From JAWWPY01 sp963822825 (GTDB taxonomy: Bacteria > Actinomycetota > Actinomycetes > Streptosporangiales > Streptosporangiaceae): a DNA stretch of 64,000 bases. Shown one piece after another: positions 1-8,825 of the stretch; positions within the stretch are counted from its first letter, which is position 1, and each line of letters opens with the position of its first letter. The stretch is from contig CAWGIW010000015.1 in NCBI GenBank assembly GCA_963822825.1, positions 1 to 64,000 on the forward strand. Direction: 5' to 3'. Made by a program: the position numbers and the translations under genes. The notes below the pieces were generated by a model. That model searched no databases and was not told the DNA's origin. It saw only the letters and a program-made list of their open reading frames with translations.

Positions 1-497
1 GACATCTCCGCGGAAATGCTGGGCCGCGCGGCCGCCGCCGACCCGGGCAGCGCGGTCGAGTGGGTCCCCCTCGACCCGTCGTGGCTGAGGCTTCCGTTCG
101 AATCCGGCACCTTCGACGCGGTCGTCGCCGCGAGCGTGCTGGAGTACGTCGGCCAGCCGGGCACCGTCCTGGCGTGAGTGCGCTCGCGTGCTGCGCCCGG
201 GCGGGATCGTCCTGTGCACGGTACCGGATCTCAGCCACCCGGTTCGCTGGCTCGAATGGCTGGTCGACACCGCGGCCCGGCTGCCGATGGTCCGGGCCCT
301 GGGCCATCGGTGGCCACGGCTGGACGGCTACTTGGCGTACCTGCGGATCTCGCGGCAGCGGCGGTGCGGCGGATGGTGGTGCGCGGCCGCCGCACGGGCC
401 GGCCTGCGTCACGGTGCCCAGCGTGGCCGCCCCGGCCGAGCATTCATCGCTGCGCCTGTTCACCTTCCAGCGGCCCGCCGTGGGGCCGAGCGGGTGA
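1..497 (+). pseudogene. Class I SAM-dependent methyltransferase, 5'-truncated and frameshifted
   Basis: The gene enters from the left edge. Frame 1 encodes a methyltransferase segment with FDAVVAASVLEYV and stops at about 175. The expected continuation, a short ARVLRPGGIVLCTVPD segment, resumes one base later, which fits an extra T near 174. A second frame change at about 360-410 leads to a C-terminus ending LRLFTFQRPAVGPSG at 497. The LRPGG loop and following strand are typical of class I SAM methyltransferases. The stop overlaps the next gene's GTG (GTGA), so it is the first visible gene of a translationally coupled glycan operon. Its substrate is unknown; a sugar or lipid carrier is plausible. 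The two indels may be sequencing errors. Confidence 0.7.
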
Positions 498-1459
498 CCG
501 GGCCGGTGACCGTGGACATCGCGGGGGCGCGGATGGGAGGCGCGGCCCGGTACGCGGCCGAGCTGCATCGCTACCTGGCCCGCACCGGGCGCACGGATGT
601 CCGGGTCATCGGCATGGCCCGGCACGTAGATCCGGCCTGGCTGCTGCGGCGGGAAATGTCAGCGCCGAATGCGGCCCGGCGGGTGGCGGCCAACAACGTC
701 AGCTTCGTCGCCCCGGGTGGCGAACGCTGGACGCTGCTGCGCAACGCCCTGCACTTCCTGACCGGTTCCGAGGCATCCCACCTGGACCCCGCGCTCCGGG
801 CCAGCGTGTCCCGGGAGGCGGCCGTGGTGCGGCTCTGCGCGCGGCGGGCCGATGTGCTCGTGGTCCCCAGCACCGCCATGGCCGAGCGGGTCACCCGCAT
901 CCTGCCGGGCGTCCGTAACCGGGTCGTGGTGCGCCCGCACCCGGTCTCCGCTGACTCGGTCCCGCGATTGCCGCGAGATCCGGCCATCCTGTGCCCCGTG
1001 CTGTTCGCGCCCTACAAGCGGATGGACGAGCGGCTGGCCGAGCTTCTCGCCGCCGTCAGGTGCTGCGGGGACCCATCGGTGCGCGTGCGGGTGACCGCCG
1101 GGCCCGCGGATCTGCCCGCGTCTCTCGCCTCCGACCCGCGGATTGACCTGGTCGGGCACGCTGATCAGCAGGATCTGCGTGAGGTCTGGGCTCGCAGCCG
1201 CGCGATCTACTTCCCCACTGGCCTGGAGTCGTTCGGGTATCCGCTCGCCGAGGCCAGGGTCAGCGGCCAGCCCGTCATCGCCCGCGATACCGCGCAGAAC
1301 CGGGAGATCGCCGGGCTCGCCCTGTGCGGCTACTCCCCCGGCGATCCGGAGTCGCTGGCCCGTGCGGTCACGCTCGCCCTGACGACGGATGTGCCATCCG
1401 ATCCGGCCGCGTTCGATCCCGATGCCTATTTCGACTGGATGTTGGGGTTCCCGCCGTGA
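494..1459 (+). CDS. GT4-family glycosyltransferase
   Basis: This encodes 321 residues from a GTG that overlaps the upstream stop. The N-terminal Rossmann half carries a GARMGGAARYAAEL glycine-rich acceptor-side loop. The C-terminal half has the GT4 EX7E signature (ESFGYPLAE, about residues 245-253) preceded by YFPTGL, which binds the nucleotide-sugar donor. The protein is a retaining, cytoplasmic glycosyltransferase by family. It is slightly short for GT4 (usually 350-400 residues) but has no internal break. The stop overlaps the GTG of the next gene. Context with a GT2 enzyme and FkbM methyltransferase indicates assembly of an extracellular glycan; donor and acceptor cannot be predicted. Confidence 0.82.
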   Translation: MTGPVTVDIAGARMGGAARYAAELHRYLARTGRTDVRVIGMARHVDPAWLLRREMSAPNAARRVAANNVSFVAPGGERWTLLRNALHFLTGSEASHLDPALRASVSREAAVVRLCARRADVLVVPSTAMAERVTRILPGVRNRVVVRPHPVSADSVPRLPRDPAILCPVLFAPYKRMDERLAELLAAVRCCGDPSVRVRVTAGPADLPASLASDPRIDLVGHADQQDLREVWARSRAIYFPTGLESFGYPLAEARVSGQPVIARDTAQNREIAGLALCGYSPGDPESLARAVTLALTTDVPSDPAAFDPDAYFDWMLGFPP

Positions 1460-2376
1460 CCGGGCTCGGCCTGCGCCCGTACCGCGCGGGAGACGCTCCC
1501 GCCCCGGGAAGCGTCCCGGTCAGCGTGGTCGTGCTGACCCGCGACGAGGAGGTGAACATCCGGCGATGCCTGGCCTCGGTGGCGTGGGCGGATCAGGTCG
1601 TCGTCGTCGATTCCGGGTCGACGGATGACACGGTGCCGATCGCCGGTTCGCTGGGGGCCGAGGTGGTGGTGCAGCCCTGGCTGGGCTTCTCCGGCCAGCG
1701 CGAGTTTGCGCTCCGCCTCCCTGGGCTACGCCACGACTGGGTCTACTTCGTGGACGCCGACGAATGGATCTGCCCGCAACTGGCCGCCGAGATTGGGGTG
1801 CACCTGCGGGCGCCCGCATGCGCCGGGTTCGCGCAGCGCTTCCGGCTCGTCTTCCAGGGCACCTGGATCCGGCATTGCGGCTGGTATCGCGGTTCGTGGA
1901 TCGTCCGGCTGGTCGACCGGCGGGCCGCGAAGTTCGACGGCACCTGGATGGCCCGAGCTCACGTCGACGGTCCGGTCGGCCGGCTGCGTCATGACATCGT
2001 CGACGAGGACGGCCGGGGCCTGGCCGCCTGGCTGCGCAAGCATGTCGGCTACGCACAGTTGGAGGCCGAGCGGCGCGGCGGGCCGGCGCCGCTGTGCCGT
2101 CGGCTCCAGGCGCTGCGGTCCCGCGACCCCTCAGATACCCGGCCGCTGAGCCGCGTGGTGCTGAAGGAGGTTGTCTTTCCGTCCGTTCCGGCCAGGCCGG
2201 TGGCGCTGTTCCTCTACATGTACCTGGTCCGGCTGGGGCTGCTCGACGGGCTGGCCGGGCTGCGCTTCTGCTTCTTCCACGCCTGGTACGAGGTCTGCGT
2301 GAACGCGCTCGACGCGGAACGGAGCGCGGCCCGCGGTCGGGACCGCGCCAACCGCGGGCGCAGGCGGTGCTCGTGA
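1456..2376 (+). CDS. GT2-family glycosyltransferase (WaaE/KdtX-like)
   Basis: This encodes 306 residues from the GTG at 1456, which overlaps the previous stop by four bases. A GT-A fold is shown by VSVVVLTRDEE near the start, DSGSTDDT at about 52-59 (nucleotide binding) and the DADE metal-binding motif at about 100-103. The order of motifs and the length match the LPS-core-type WaaE/KdtX group of inverting GT2 enzymes. The C-terminus has a hydrophobic stretch (VALFLYMYLVRLGLLDGLAG) that could associate with the membrane. It belongs to the same coupled operon as its neighbours. An earlier in-frame ATG at 1324 lies inside the upstream gene and is not credible. Confidence 0.85.
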   Translation: MTGLGLRPYRAGDAPAPGSVPVSVVVLTRDEEVNIRRCLASVAWADQVVVVDSGSTDDTVPIAGSLGAEVVVQPWLGFSGQREFALRLPGLRHDWVYFVDADEWICPQLAAEIGVHLRAPACAGFAQRFRLVFQGTWIRHCGWYRGSWIVRLVDRRAAKFDGTWMARAHVDGPVGRLRHDIVDEDGRGLAAWLRKHVGYAQLEAERRGGPAPLCRRLQALRSRDPSDTRPLSRVVLKEVVFPSVPARPVALFLYMYLVRLGLLDGLAGLRFCFFHAWYEVCVNALDAERSAARGRDRANRGRRRCS

Positions 2377-3134
2377 CCGCGTCCGCGCTGAAGCTTCGGG
2401 TGTCGGCGATCGTGGCCAGCGACAGCGCGGGACGAGTGATCGGCGGACTCACCAGGAAGCGGATACGCCACCAGGGTCTCTGGTTCGACACGCGGAGCAG
2501 CGACTTCTCGCCGACGGTGCGAGCGCAAATGTTCTGGGGAGGCTATGAGGGTGCCGAAACTCGCATGATCCGCAGCCTTCTGCCGGGCGGCACCACCGTG
2601 GTGGAACTGGGCAGCAGCCTCGGAGTCACCTCGGCCCACATCGCGGCCGTCATGGCTCCCGGCGGCCATCTGGTTTGCGTTGAGGCAAATCCGGAGCTGC
2701 TGCCGGGGCTCCGGGACAGGATGGCGCGGCACGCGGCCAGCCTGCGGGTCGATCTGGTCCACGCCGCGGTCACCGATCATTGCGGCCGGGCGGCCCTGAC
2801 CATGGCCGCCGAGACCGTCGGCTCACGTCTTGGCGCCGCTCCACGGCAGAACGAGTACACGGTCGAGGTGCCGGCCCTGACGCTCAATGAAATCCTGAGC
2901 CGGATGGGCATCGCCGAGTTCGACCTGGTATCGGATATCGAAGGGTCAGAGGTCGCTTTCCTGCTCCAGGATCCGGATGCGCTGAAGAACTGCCAGCGGG
3001 CGGTCATCGAGCTGCATGACACGATCCTGCGCGGCGCCGCGGTGTCAGTCTCCGACCTCATGAACGCGGCTGTCGCGGCGGGCTTCCAGGTGACGGCCTG
3101 TCACGGGCCGGTCGTCGCCCTGGCCCGGGCCTGA
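2373..3134 (+). CDS. FkbM-family SAM methyltransferase
   Basis: This encodes 253 residues starting at a GTG that overlaps the GT2 stop. The SAM-binding motif I is VVELGSSLG (about 75-83), followed by CVEANPELLPGL (motif II acidic residue), and the FkbM signature SDIEGSEVAFLL lies in the C-terminal third. FkbM enzymes O-methylate sugars or polyketides; here, within a glycosyltransferase operon, sugar O-methylation is the likely role. The 3' end overlaps the convergent minus-strand glycosyltransferase by about 34 bp, so there is no space for a terminator. Upstream in-frame codons from 2094 overlap the GT2 gene and were discarded. Confidence 0.85.
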   Translation: MTASALKLRVSAIVASDSAGRVIGGLTRKRIRHQGLWFDTRSSDFSPTVRAQMFWGGYEGAETRMIRSLLPGGTTVVELGSSLGVTSAHIAAVMAPGGHLVCVEANPELLPGLRDRMARHAASLRVDLVHAAVTDHCGRAALTMAAETVGSRLGAAPRQNEYTVEVPALTLNEILSRMGIAEFDLVSDIEGSEVAFLLQDPDALKNCQRAVIELHDTILRGAAVSVSDLMNAAVAAGFQVTACHGPVVALARA

Positions 3135-4286
3135 CGCCGGGCCGGGGCGAGGCACATCCGGGCCGCCGACGCCATCGTGCGCGAGAACGCCTCCGGGCCA
3201 TATCCGGACACTCGCTCGGTTCCGGCCCGGCGAAGCCGGGCGAGGAGAGCCCGATCCTCCAGCAGCCCGCGCAGGGCCCGGGCGAGCGCGGCCGGATCGC
3301 CGGACGGGTAAACCAGACCGGTGACCCCGTGCTCAACCAGATCACCGGGACCCCACACCGCCGTCGCGTCGCTGACCACGATCGCCGCCCCGGCGGCCAT
3401 CGCCTCGATGGTTATCAGCACGCGCATGTCCAGCCGGGACGGCACCACCACGACATCGAAGCCCGCCAGCAGTTTTGGCATCTCGGTGGTATTGGCGAAC
3501 CCGTGGAATGTCACCCGCTCGTCCACACCGAGCGCCGCGGCCAGCGCCCGCAACTGCGGCCCGAGCGGTCCATCGCCGACCACGGTGACCGACCAATCAG
3601 CCGCGCGGGGCAGGATGGCCGCTGCTCGCAGCAACTCGTCCGCGCCCTTCCGGGGGATGAGTTTCCCGGCGAACCCGATCCGCAACGGCTGGTCCACCGC
3701 CCCCCGCGCCGCGTCATCGGCGCGGGCGCTCCCGAACGACTCCGTATCGGCCGGGCACACACCCGGCCAGATGTGGCCCGGATCCATCCCGTGCCAGATG
3801 TAGAACTCACGGTTGAAGGTTCCCGTTGACACGGCGCCCGCACACCGGCGCATCAGGATACGGAGTGTCACCGCCCTGAGCGCCCGGTGCCGTCCTCCGC
3901 TCGAATGCTGCCACGTGGTGTCCCCGTACAGGAGAAGCCGTGTCCTGGCCGCCGCGCAGTAGACCAGGACCGCCCGCGCGATCGGTGACGCCCATCCGTA
4001 GCAGACCACGACGTCAGGCCGGCCTGCCGCAGCTGCCCGATGAGCCAGCGCACCCGCGACGCCGCCCCGCGGCCAGGTTCTGGGGCGGCCCAGGCATAGC
4101 CACCGAGCAGATCGACGTCCCAGGAGACGGGCCGGTTGAAGCCCGCGTCGTAGGCGCTCTCCGGCGTCGACCAGTAGTAGACGCGCAACTGGACGGCGGC
4201 TTCGCCGAGAGAAGCCGCAACGCGCGCGCGAAGTGCTGCGCCGGATGGTCCATGACGAGAGCGACGCGAACCGGCCGTGGAGTCAC
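3101..4286 (-). pseudogene. GT4-family glycosyltransferase, frameshifted twice
   Basis: The reading starts at GTG 4286, overlapping the upstream gene's stop, with an N-terminus PRPVRVALVMDHPAQHFARA. It changes frame near 4190 to continue as LRVYYWSTPESAYDAGF, and again near 4022 to continue as PDVVVCYGWASP. The final segment (to 3101) has the GT4 C-terminal domain: IGFAGKLIPRKGADELL, VVGDGPLG and VVPSRLDMRVLITIEAMAAG. Joined together, the three parts make a normal-length GT4 of about 390 residues. Each shift fits loss of a single base. Either the gene has decayed or the assembly has indels; the conserved motifs in all three frames favour recent or artefactual shifts. Confidence 0.75.
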
Positions 4287-5335
4287 AGCAGCCTCGCGAC
4301 CGCGCGCGATGCGTAGATCTCCGGGGCGAAACTCATCCGTGCCCATGCACCAGCACGCTTTCCCATCTGGGCCAGCCGGGCTGGATCTTTGAGCATCTCG
4401 TCCAGGACCTTGGCCAGTGACCCGGCGGCCTCGTCCGCCGGGGCGACGCCGGTAATATGGTCGACGAATGCGTCGTGAGAGCCCCCGTAGGCGGGGCCGA
4501 TCACCGGCGTCCCGGCGACCTGCGCTTCCAGCAGCACCAGGCCGAACCCCTCGCCGGACGGCAGCCGGCCGGGCCTGGTCCGCGTGGCCAGGACGAACAG
4601 GTCCGCGGCCGCCAGTTGCTGAGCGAGCTCGCGGTCGCTCAGCCCCGGCCGGAGGGTGCAGCAACTGTGGCCGCGAACCAGCCGCCGAAGGCCAGGCGGC
4701 GGCTCGCCGCTCCCGCACACGGTCACCCGGACGTCCGGCCGACCCAGATCAGCGACGGCCTCCAGCAGTTGCGGCAGCCCCTTGTTCTGCCAGTCCGTCA
4801 GGCGGAACGCCGTCACCAGCCGGATTCCCGGATCGCGCCGGGCCGCCGCCTGGGATGCGTCGCGGAGCATGTCAAACCACGGCTGAGACAGACCCGGGGG
4901 CAGGATGGTCGCGCGTATGCGGCCAGCGGAGAGCACGCCAGCGGTATAGCTGCTCACCGCGACGACCCGGACCTGAACTCCGCGCATCAGGCAGTTCTCG
5001 CCGAACCGGCGGGCGGCGGGCCGGGCGGCCCACACATCGGCGCCATGGCAGACGAGTGAGATGCCACCGCCAGGACGCGCGCGGGCGAGCAGCGACGCCG
5101 CTGGCAGCAGCGCCCGGTGCGCCACGACGATGCGGCCTGGCCCCCCGCCGGTTCGCAGGTGACCGCGGGAGGCGGCCAGCAGCCGGACGTGCGCGGCCGG
5201 GCCTGAGCCGCGCAGGTCGATCCGGCGGCACTCGACGCCCTGACTGGCGAACGCCCACTCCAGCGTCTCCGCGTAGCGTTCGATACCGCCGCCCCGCCCA
5301 CGGGACGGGGTGAGCAGCAGGACCGGGCCGGTCAT
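4283..5335 (-). CDS. GT4-family glycosyltransferase
   Basis: This encodes 350 residues from ATG 5335. The start VLLLTPSRGRGGGIERYAETL is the typical GT4 glycine-rich acceptor loop (positions about 5-25). The donor half contains VTAFRLTDWQNKGLPQLLEA and the EX7E motif EGFGLVLLE, followed by AGTPVIGPAYGGSHDAF, a common signature of GT4 enzymes. The frame is intact, unlike the next gene in the operon. The start codon overlaps the stop of the polymerase-like gene upstream and its stop overlaps the next start, so translation is coupled. It probably adds one residue to the repeat unit of the glycan polymerized by the neighbouring Wzy-like protein. Confidence 0.85.
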   Translation of the reverse strand: MTGPVLLLTPSRGRGGGIERYAETLEWAFASQGVECRRIDLRGSGPAAHVRLLAASRGHLRTGGGPGRIVVAHRALLPAASLLARARPGGGISLVCHGADVWAARPAARRFGENCLMRGVQVRVVAVSSYTAGVLSAGRIRATILPPGLSQPWFDMLRDASQAAARRDPGIRLVTAFRLTDWQNKGLPQLLEAVADLGRPDVRVTVCGSGEPPPGLRRLVRGHSCCTLRPGLSDRELAQQLAAADLFVLATRTRPGRLPSGEGFGLVLLEAQVAGTPVIGPAYGGSHDAFVDHITGVAPADEAAGSLAKVLDEMLKDPARLAQMGKRAGAWARMSFAPEIYASRAVARLL

Positions 5336-6879
5336 GCCCGTCCGTTCACGCGGAAAGCCCGCTCGTTGACCCGGAATGCCCGCCGGTTGACCCGGAACGT
5401 CAGGGCCACGGCCACCAGCCAGACGGACACGGTCGCGGGGATCGAGGCCAGGAGCGACAGCCAGTCCTCCTGCCCCCCCACGATGTTGGGGAAGAGCAGC
5501 AGGACGAGGAAGATCGTCTGCGGATTCCCGCGCACGTCCAGGACATCGTCGAGGAGCCGTACCGCGCAGCCGAGCAGCAGCATGCCGGCGATCACGGGGA
5601 CCCAGCCGCCGTGGATGAACAGGCCGCCGACCGCCGTGACCGCCGTGGAGGTGTACAGCGTGGATGGCAGGTCGAAGTACTCCTGACTGAACTGGTACCC
5701 GGTCAAGATGATCGGTTTCGCAGGCCAGATCGCGCGGGGCACCATCCCGGCCACGGGCCCCGCGACGAGCTGGACCGGGCTGAGGAAAGGTATCTGTCCG
5801 GGCGTGCGCTGGAGGATGATCGCCGGGCTGTCAATCTGACGGTTCCGCTGCACCAGGTAGGCCACGGACTTGGGCACGATCGTGGACACGTCCTGGCCGG
5901 TCACCACCTGCCTGAAGATCCCCGGCGCCGCGGCGACCGCTTCGCGTGGCGACAGCGCGGCCGAACCCGGTCGAGCGGCATTCCGGTAGGCCTGGTTGAA
6001 CGGGATGACAACCGCCAGGAAGACAAGGACCCCCGCGAGCAGGGCTGCTTTCGGCAGCCGCCGGCGGGCCGCGCTGAACGGGATGGCCACGGCCAGCCCC
6101 GCGATGACGAAGCTCGCCTTGCCGCCCGCCGCCGCGCCGAAGGCCACCTCGAACAGGAACAGAACGGCGAGCGTCGTCCGCGCCCCGGGCCGCCGCTCCC
6201 GGAACACCTGCAGGGCCGCCGCCGCGACCGCCAGCGGCGCGCAGAGGGTGAGCGTGCCCAGGATCCCCCCGTAACCGGACGCCGTGCTCACCAGCGACGA
6301 TGGGTCACCGACGTATCCGAACACCCCGGTCGTGGCCGTCGTGGCCAGCCGCGCGGCGAGCCCGATGGCGTAGAGGATCCACGGAGCCGCCGGACTGCGC
6401 ACGTCGGCGGCGAACCGCTGGGAAAGCCTGCCCATCCCGCGGGTGGCGAGAGCGCGGGGCGGCTGGCCCGGCCCGACGAAGTACCCGAGCGCCCAGGCGG
6501 TCAGCCCGACCGCGATCAGCCCGAGCGCCCTCAGGACGCTGGTGACGGCGATCTCAGCCGCCTCCCCGGTCTGCGGCTGGCTCCACGTCACGGTGGTGAT
6601 CCCGAAGCTGAGGCCGTACCAGAGCAGTGTCCACGGCCCGATCTTCCAGCGGGCGAGGCCCAGGTCGCCGTGCTGCGCGGCTCCGATCAAGCACGCGAGG
6701 CCCAATGCAAAAGCGGCCAAGGCCACGCCACCCCAGACGACAGCCGAGGCCGGCCGGTCCGACCGGGCGAGGGTCTCGCCGAGCAGCACGATGGAGGCGG
6801 CCACGAAGGCCAGCCCGGCTATGGCCGACGGTGGTGCGACAGACGCGGAAACGCCGGCGTCCGCGCGCCCGGCGGTCAC
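5332..6879 (-). CDS. Wzy-like polysaccharide polymerase, multi-span membrane protein
   Basis: This encodes 515 residues with about 11-12 hydrophobic segments spread over the whole length and a larger loop around residues 290-380 containing VIPFNQAYRNAA and QRTPGQIPFLSPVQ. This layout, without glycosyltransferase motifs, between GT genes and with a flippase gene nearby, matches O-antigen/exopolysaccharide repeat-unit polymerases. Sequence conservation in this family is weak, so the call rests on topology and context. An odd feature is the C-terminal tail: three tandem copies of the heptad FRVNxRA, encoded by 21-bp repeats just before the stop. GTGA/ATGA overlaps on both sides place it centrally in the operon. 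Confidence 0.7.
   Translation of the reverse strand: MTAGRADAGVSASVAPPSAIAGLAFVAASIVLLGETLARSDRPASAVVWGGVALAAFALGLACLIGAAQHGDLGLARWKIGPWTLLWYGLSFGITTVTWSQPQTGEAAEIAVTSVLRALGLIAVGLTAWALGYFVGPGQPPRALATRGMGRLSQRFAADVRSPAAPWILYAIGLAARLATTATTGVFGYVGDPSSLVSTASGYGGILGTLTLCAPLAVAAAALQVFRERRPGARTTLAVLFLFEVAFGAAAGGKASFVIAGLAVAIPFSAARRRLPKAALLAGVLVFLAVVIPFNQAYRNAARPGSAALSPREAVAAAPGIFRQVVTGQDVSTIVPKSVAYLVQRNRQIDSPAIILQRTPGQIPFLSPVQLVAGPVAGMVPRAIWPAKPIILTGYQFSQEYFDLPSTLYTSTAVTAVGGLFIHGGWVPVIAGMLLLGCAVRLLDDVLDVRGNPQTIFLVLLLFPNIVGGQEDWLSLLASIPATVSVWLVAVALTFRVNRRAFRVNERAFRVNGRA
5335..5397 (-). repeat. Three 21-bp tandem repeats at the 3' end of the polymerase gene
   Basis: Three consecutive in-frame 21-bp units encode FRVNRRA, FRVNERA and FRVNGRA and end directly at the stop codon. 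They also overlap the start codon of the next gene. The units differ at a few bases, so this is not a recent exact expansion. The cytoplasmic tail they encode is basic. Confidence 0.85.
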
Positions 6880-7860
6880 GACACCTGCTCCAGGATGGTG
6901 GTGACCCGCAGGTCGTAGGTGTGGTCGCGGTGGCCGCGCCGGGACGCGGCGTCGCCGAGCCGCGCGGTCAGGCCGCCCTCATTGAGCAGCCGGGTCGCCT
7001 GGCCGACCAGGTCGTCGAAATCCTGGAAAGCCAGTACTTCTTCGCCGACCGTGAACAGTTCCGGGACGGTGGGGCGGAATTCGGTGAGAACCGCGGCGCC
7101 GCAGCCGGCCGCCTCGAACAGCCGGACGTTGACGCCGGTGATCTCGGCGGGGTGCATGGTGTTGAGCACGCCGGCGGCGGACCGGAAAGCCCGGGCCTTG
7201 TCCTCCCGGAAGACGCAGCGCCCGCTGTGCAGCCTCCGCAACGGGGTGTCCCCCAGCCAGCGGGGGAAACTGCTGCCGTACAGCTTCAGCGGTATGCCTT
7301 TGGCGACCAGCCGTTCGAGCAACCGGACCCGGCTCGGGTACATGGTGCCCGCCATGACGAGGTGGGGCTCGGTGCCGGCCTGGCACGAGCGGCCGGTGCC
7401 ACCGCGCGTTACAGCCTTGCGGAAGGTAATGAACCGGCAGGTCGAGAGTGGCCCGCAGCCGGTTGACCAGGTGCGGCTCCTTGAAGAACAGCGCGTCATA
7501 CGGCGCCAGCAGCATCGTCTGACGCCCCAGGTTCGACACGGCATCGGGAAACCAGAACGCCACCTTGGCCCCGTCGCCCTTCAGCTGGGTGACCGCGTCG
7601 GCCGTCAGGCTGGCATCGAGATTGATCACTACGTCACACGCCGCGTCCCGGGCGGCCCGCACGATCCGCCGCTGGGCTCGCTCGTCGAGGCGGGGCAGCG
7701 CCTGCCGCGCCAGCGTCGCGGCGCGGGTGACGACCCGGCGGTGGTGGCGGGCGCCGGCTGGGCCCAGCTGGGTCACGACATGACCCAGGTGCTGCAAGGC
7801 GTCACCGACGTTGTCGGCAAAGTAGTCCGGGGCCACTGGCCCGATTACTCCGACCCGCAC
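6876..7860 (-). pseudogene. CgeB-type glycosyltransferase (Glyco_trans_1_2), frameshifted
   Basis: The N-terminal part starts at GTG 7860 (RVGVIGPVAPDYFADNVGDA) and runs through DVVINLDASLTADAV and YDALFFKEPHLVNRL. Near 7390 the frame changes, consistent with one extra base, and continues as CQAGTEPHLVMAGTMYPSR. It then runs through the C-terminal CgeB-like domain (VNVRLFEAAGCGAAVLTEF, EEVLAFQDFDDL). The whole is about 328 residues, normal for this family of family-1-like glycosyltransferases known from spore and surface glycosylation loci. The stop overlaps the polymerase start. Because both halves are well conserved, the shift could be a sequencing error. Confidence 0.75.
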
Positions 7861-7910
7861 GCCGCCGCCTCTCGATCAGACACTCTGAGTGACAATATTA
7901 TCGCAGAGAG

Positions 7911-8825
7911 TTATCTACCGAGCGCGTCCTGGTAGCCGCCCAGCTGACGGCGGTGGCTCACTCGCGGTGGGCCCCGACTGACTGGTTTCCACCACGCCAC
8001 GGAGGGGAGCTTCCTGGCGGCCCACCGGGTGCAGGCGACATAGTTGCCCTCGACAAAGGTCTCCAGATCGGCATCCCAGCACGGGTAGAACTCGACCCCG
8101 CTCGGCGTGAGCTTGCCCAGGCGGTAGCCGAGCGGCTCGAGAAGGTCGAACGCATCGCGGAGAAACGAGCGCGCATCGATCCACCGGCGGTTGTACTCGA
8201 ACTGCGCGATCAAGATTCGCTGCTCAGCCAGCAGCCTCCGGGCCCCGCGGAGGACGGCGAGGTCGTGCCCCTCCGTATCGATCTTGACCAGGGTGACGTG
8301 GTCCAGGCCGGCCTGGCCCGCGTACGCGTCCAGCGTGGTCGTGGTCACCTCTTCGGTGGTGGCGTGGGCCGATGTTCCGGGCGCCTCATGCAGTGAGTTC
8401 GTTCCCGCGCCGGGCGCGATCACATGCAGGGTTGACGATCCGGGGCGCTCGCCGAGAGCGGCCCGGCTCAACGTGATGGGATGGCGGCCCAGCGCTTCTG
8501 CGAGGCGCCCGAAAGTGTACGAGGACGGCTCAAACGCGTGCAGGTCGAGATGGTCAAGCCGTCCGGCCTGCTGCGCCGCCGCCAGCATGGCCGCGGACCA
8601 GCGGCCGACGTTGGCCCCCACATCGATGACGTGGATGTCCCGGCTCGGCCGCGCGAGATCGACGATGCGCCGCTGGAGCCACAATTCGCCATTGGTGCGC
8701 ATGTCGTTGGGGAGGTCGAGACAGGCCCGGCGGAGGACGAACCGCGCGGCGCGCACGACGCGCCGTCGGCCGGCGACGTGGCACGCGAGGTCGGCGCCGG
8801 CCGCAGCGGCCCGGCGGAATGTCAC
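7911..8825 (-). CDS. FkbM-family SAM methyltransferase
   Basis: This encodes 304 residues from ATG 8825. The SAM-binding motif is VIDVGANVGRWSAAML (about residues 65-80), followed by HAFEPSSYTFGRL. The FkbM signature is KIDTEGHDLAVLRGA (about 185-200). The C-terminal ~60 residues (GVEFYPCWDADLETFVEGNY) resemble those of FkbM proteins from surface-polysaccharide loci. It is the second FkbM enzyme of the island and lies in the same orientation as the flippase gene, whose stop overlaps its start (ATGA). A 50-bp A/T-rich gap separates it from the CgeB-type gene, so a promoter may lie there. Sugar O-methylation is the probable role. Confidence 0.85.
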   Translation of the reverse strand: MTFRRAAAAGADLACHVAGRRRVVRAARFVLRRACLDLPNDMRTNGELWLQRRIVDLARPSRDIHVIDVGANVGRWSAAMLAAAQQAGRLDHLDLHAFEPSSYTFGRLAEALGRHPITLSRAALGERPGSSTLHVIAPGAGTNSLHEAPGTSAHATTEEVTTTTLDAYAGQAGLDHVTLVKIDTEGHDLAVLRGARRLLAEQRILIAQFEYNRRWIDARSFLRDAFDLLEPLGYRLGKLTPSGVEFYPCWDADLETFVEGNYVACTRWAARKLPSVAWWKPVSRGPPRVSHRRQLGGYQDALGR

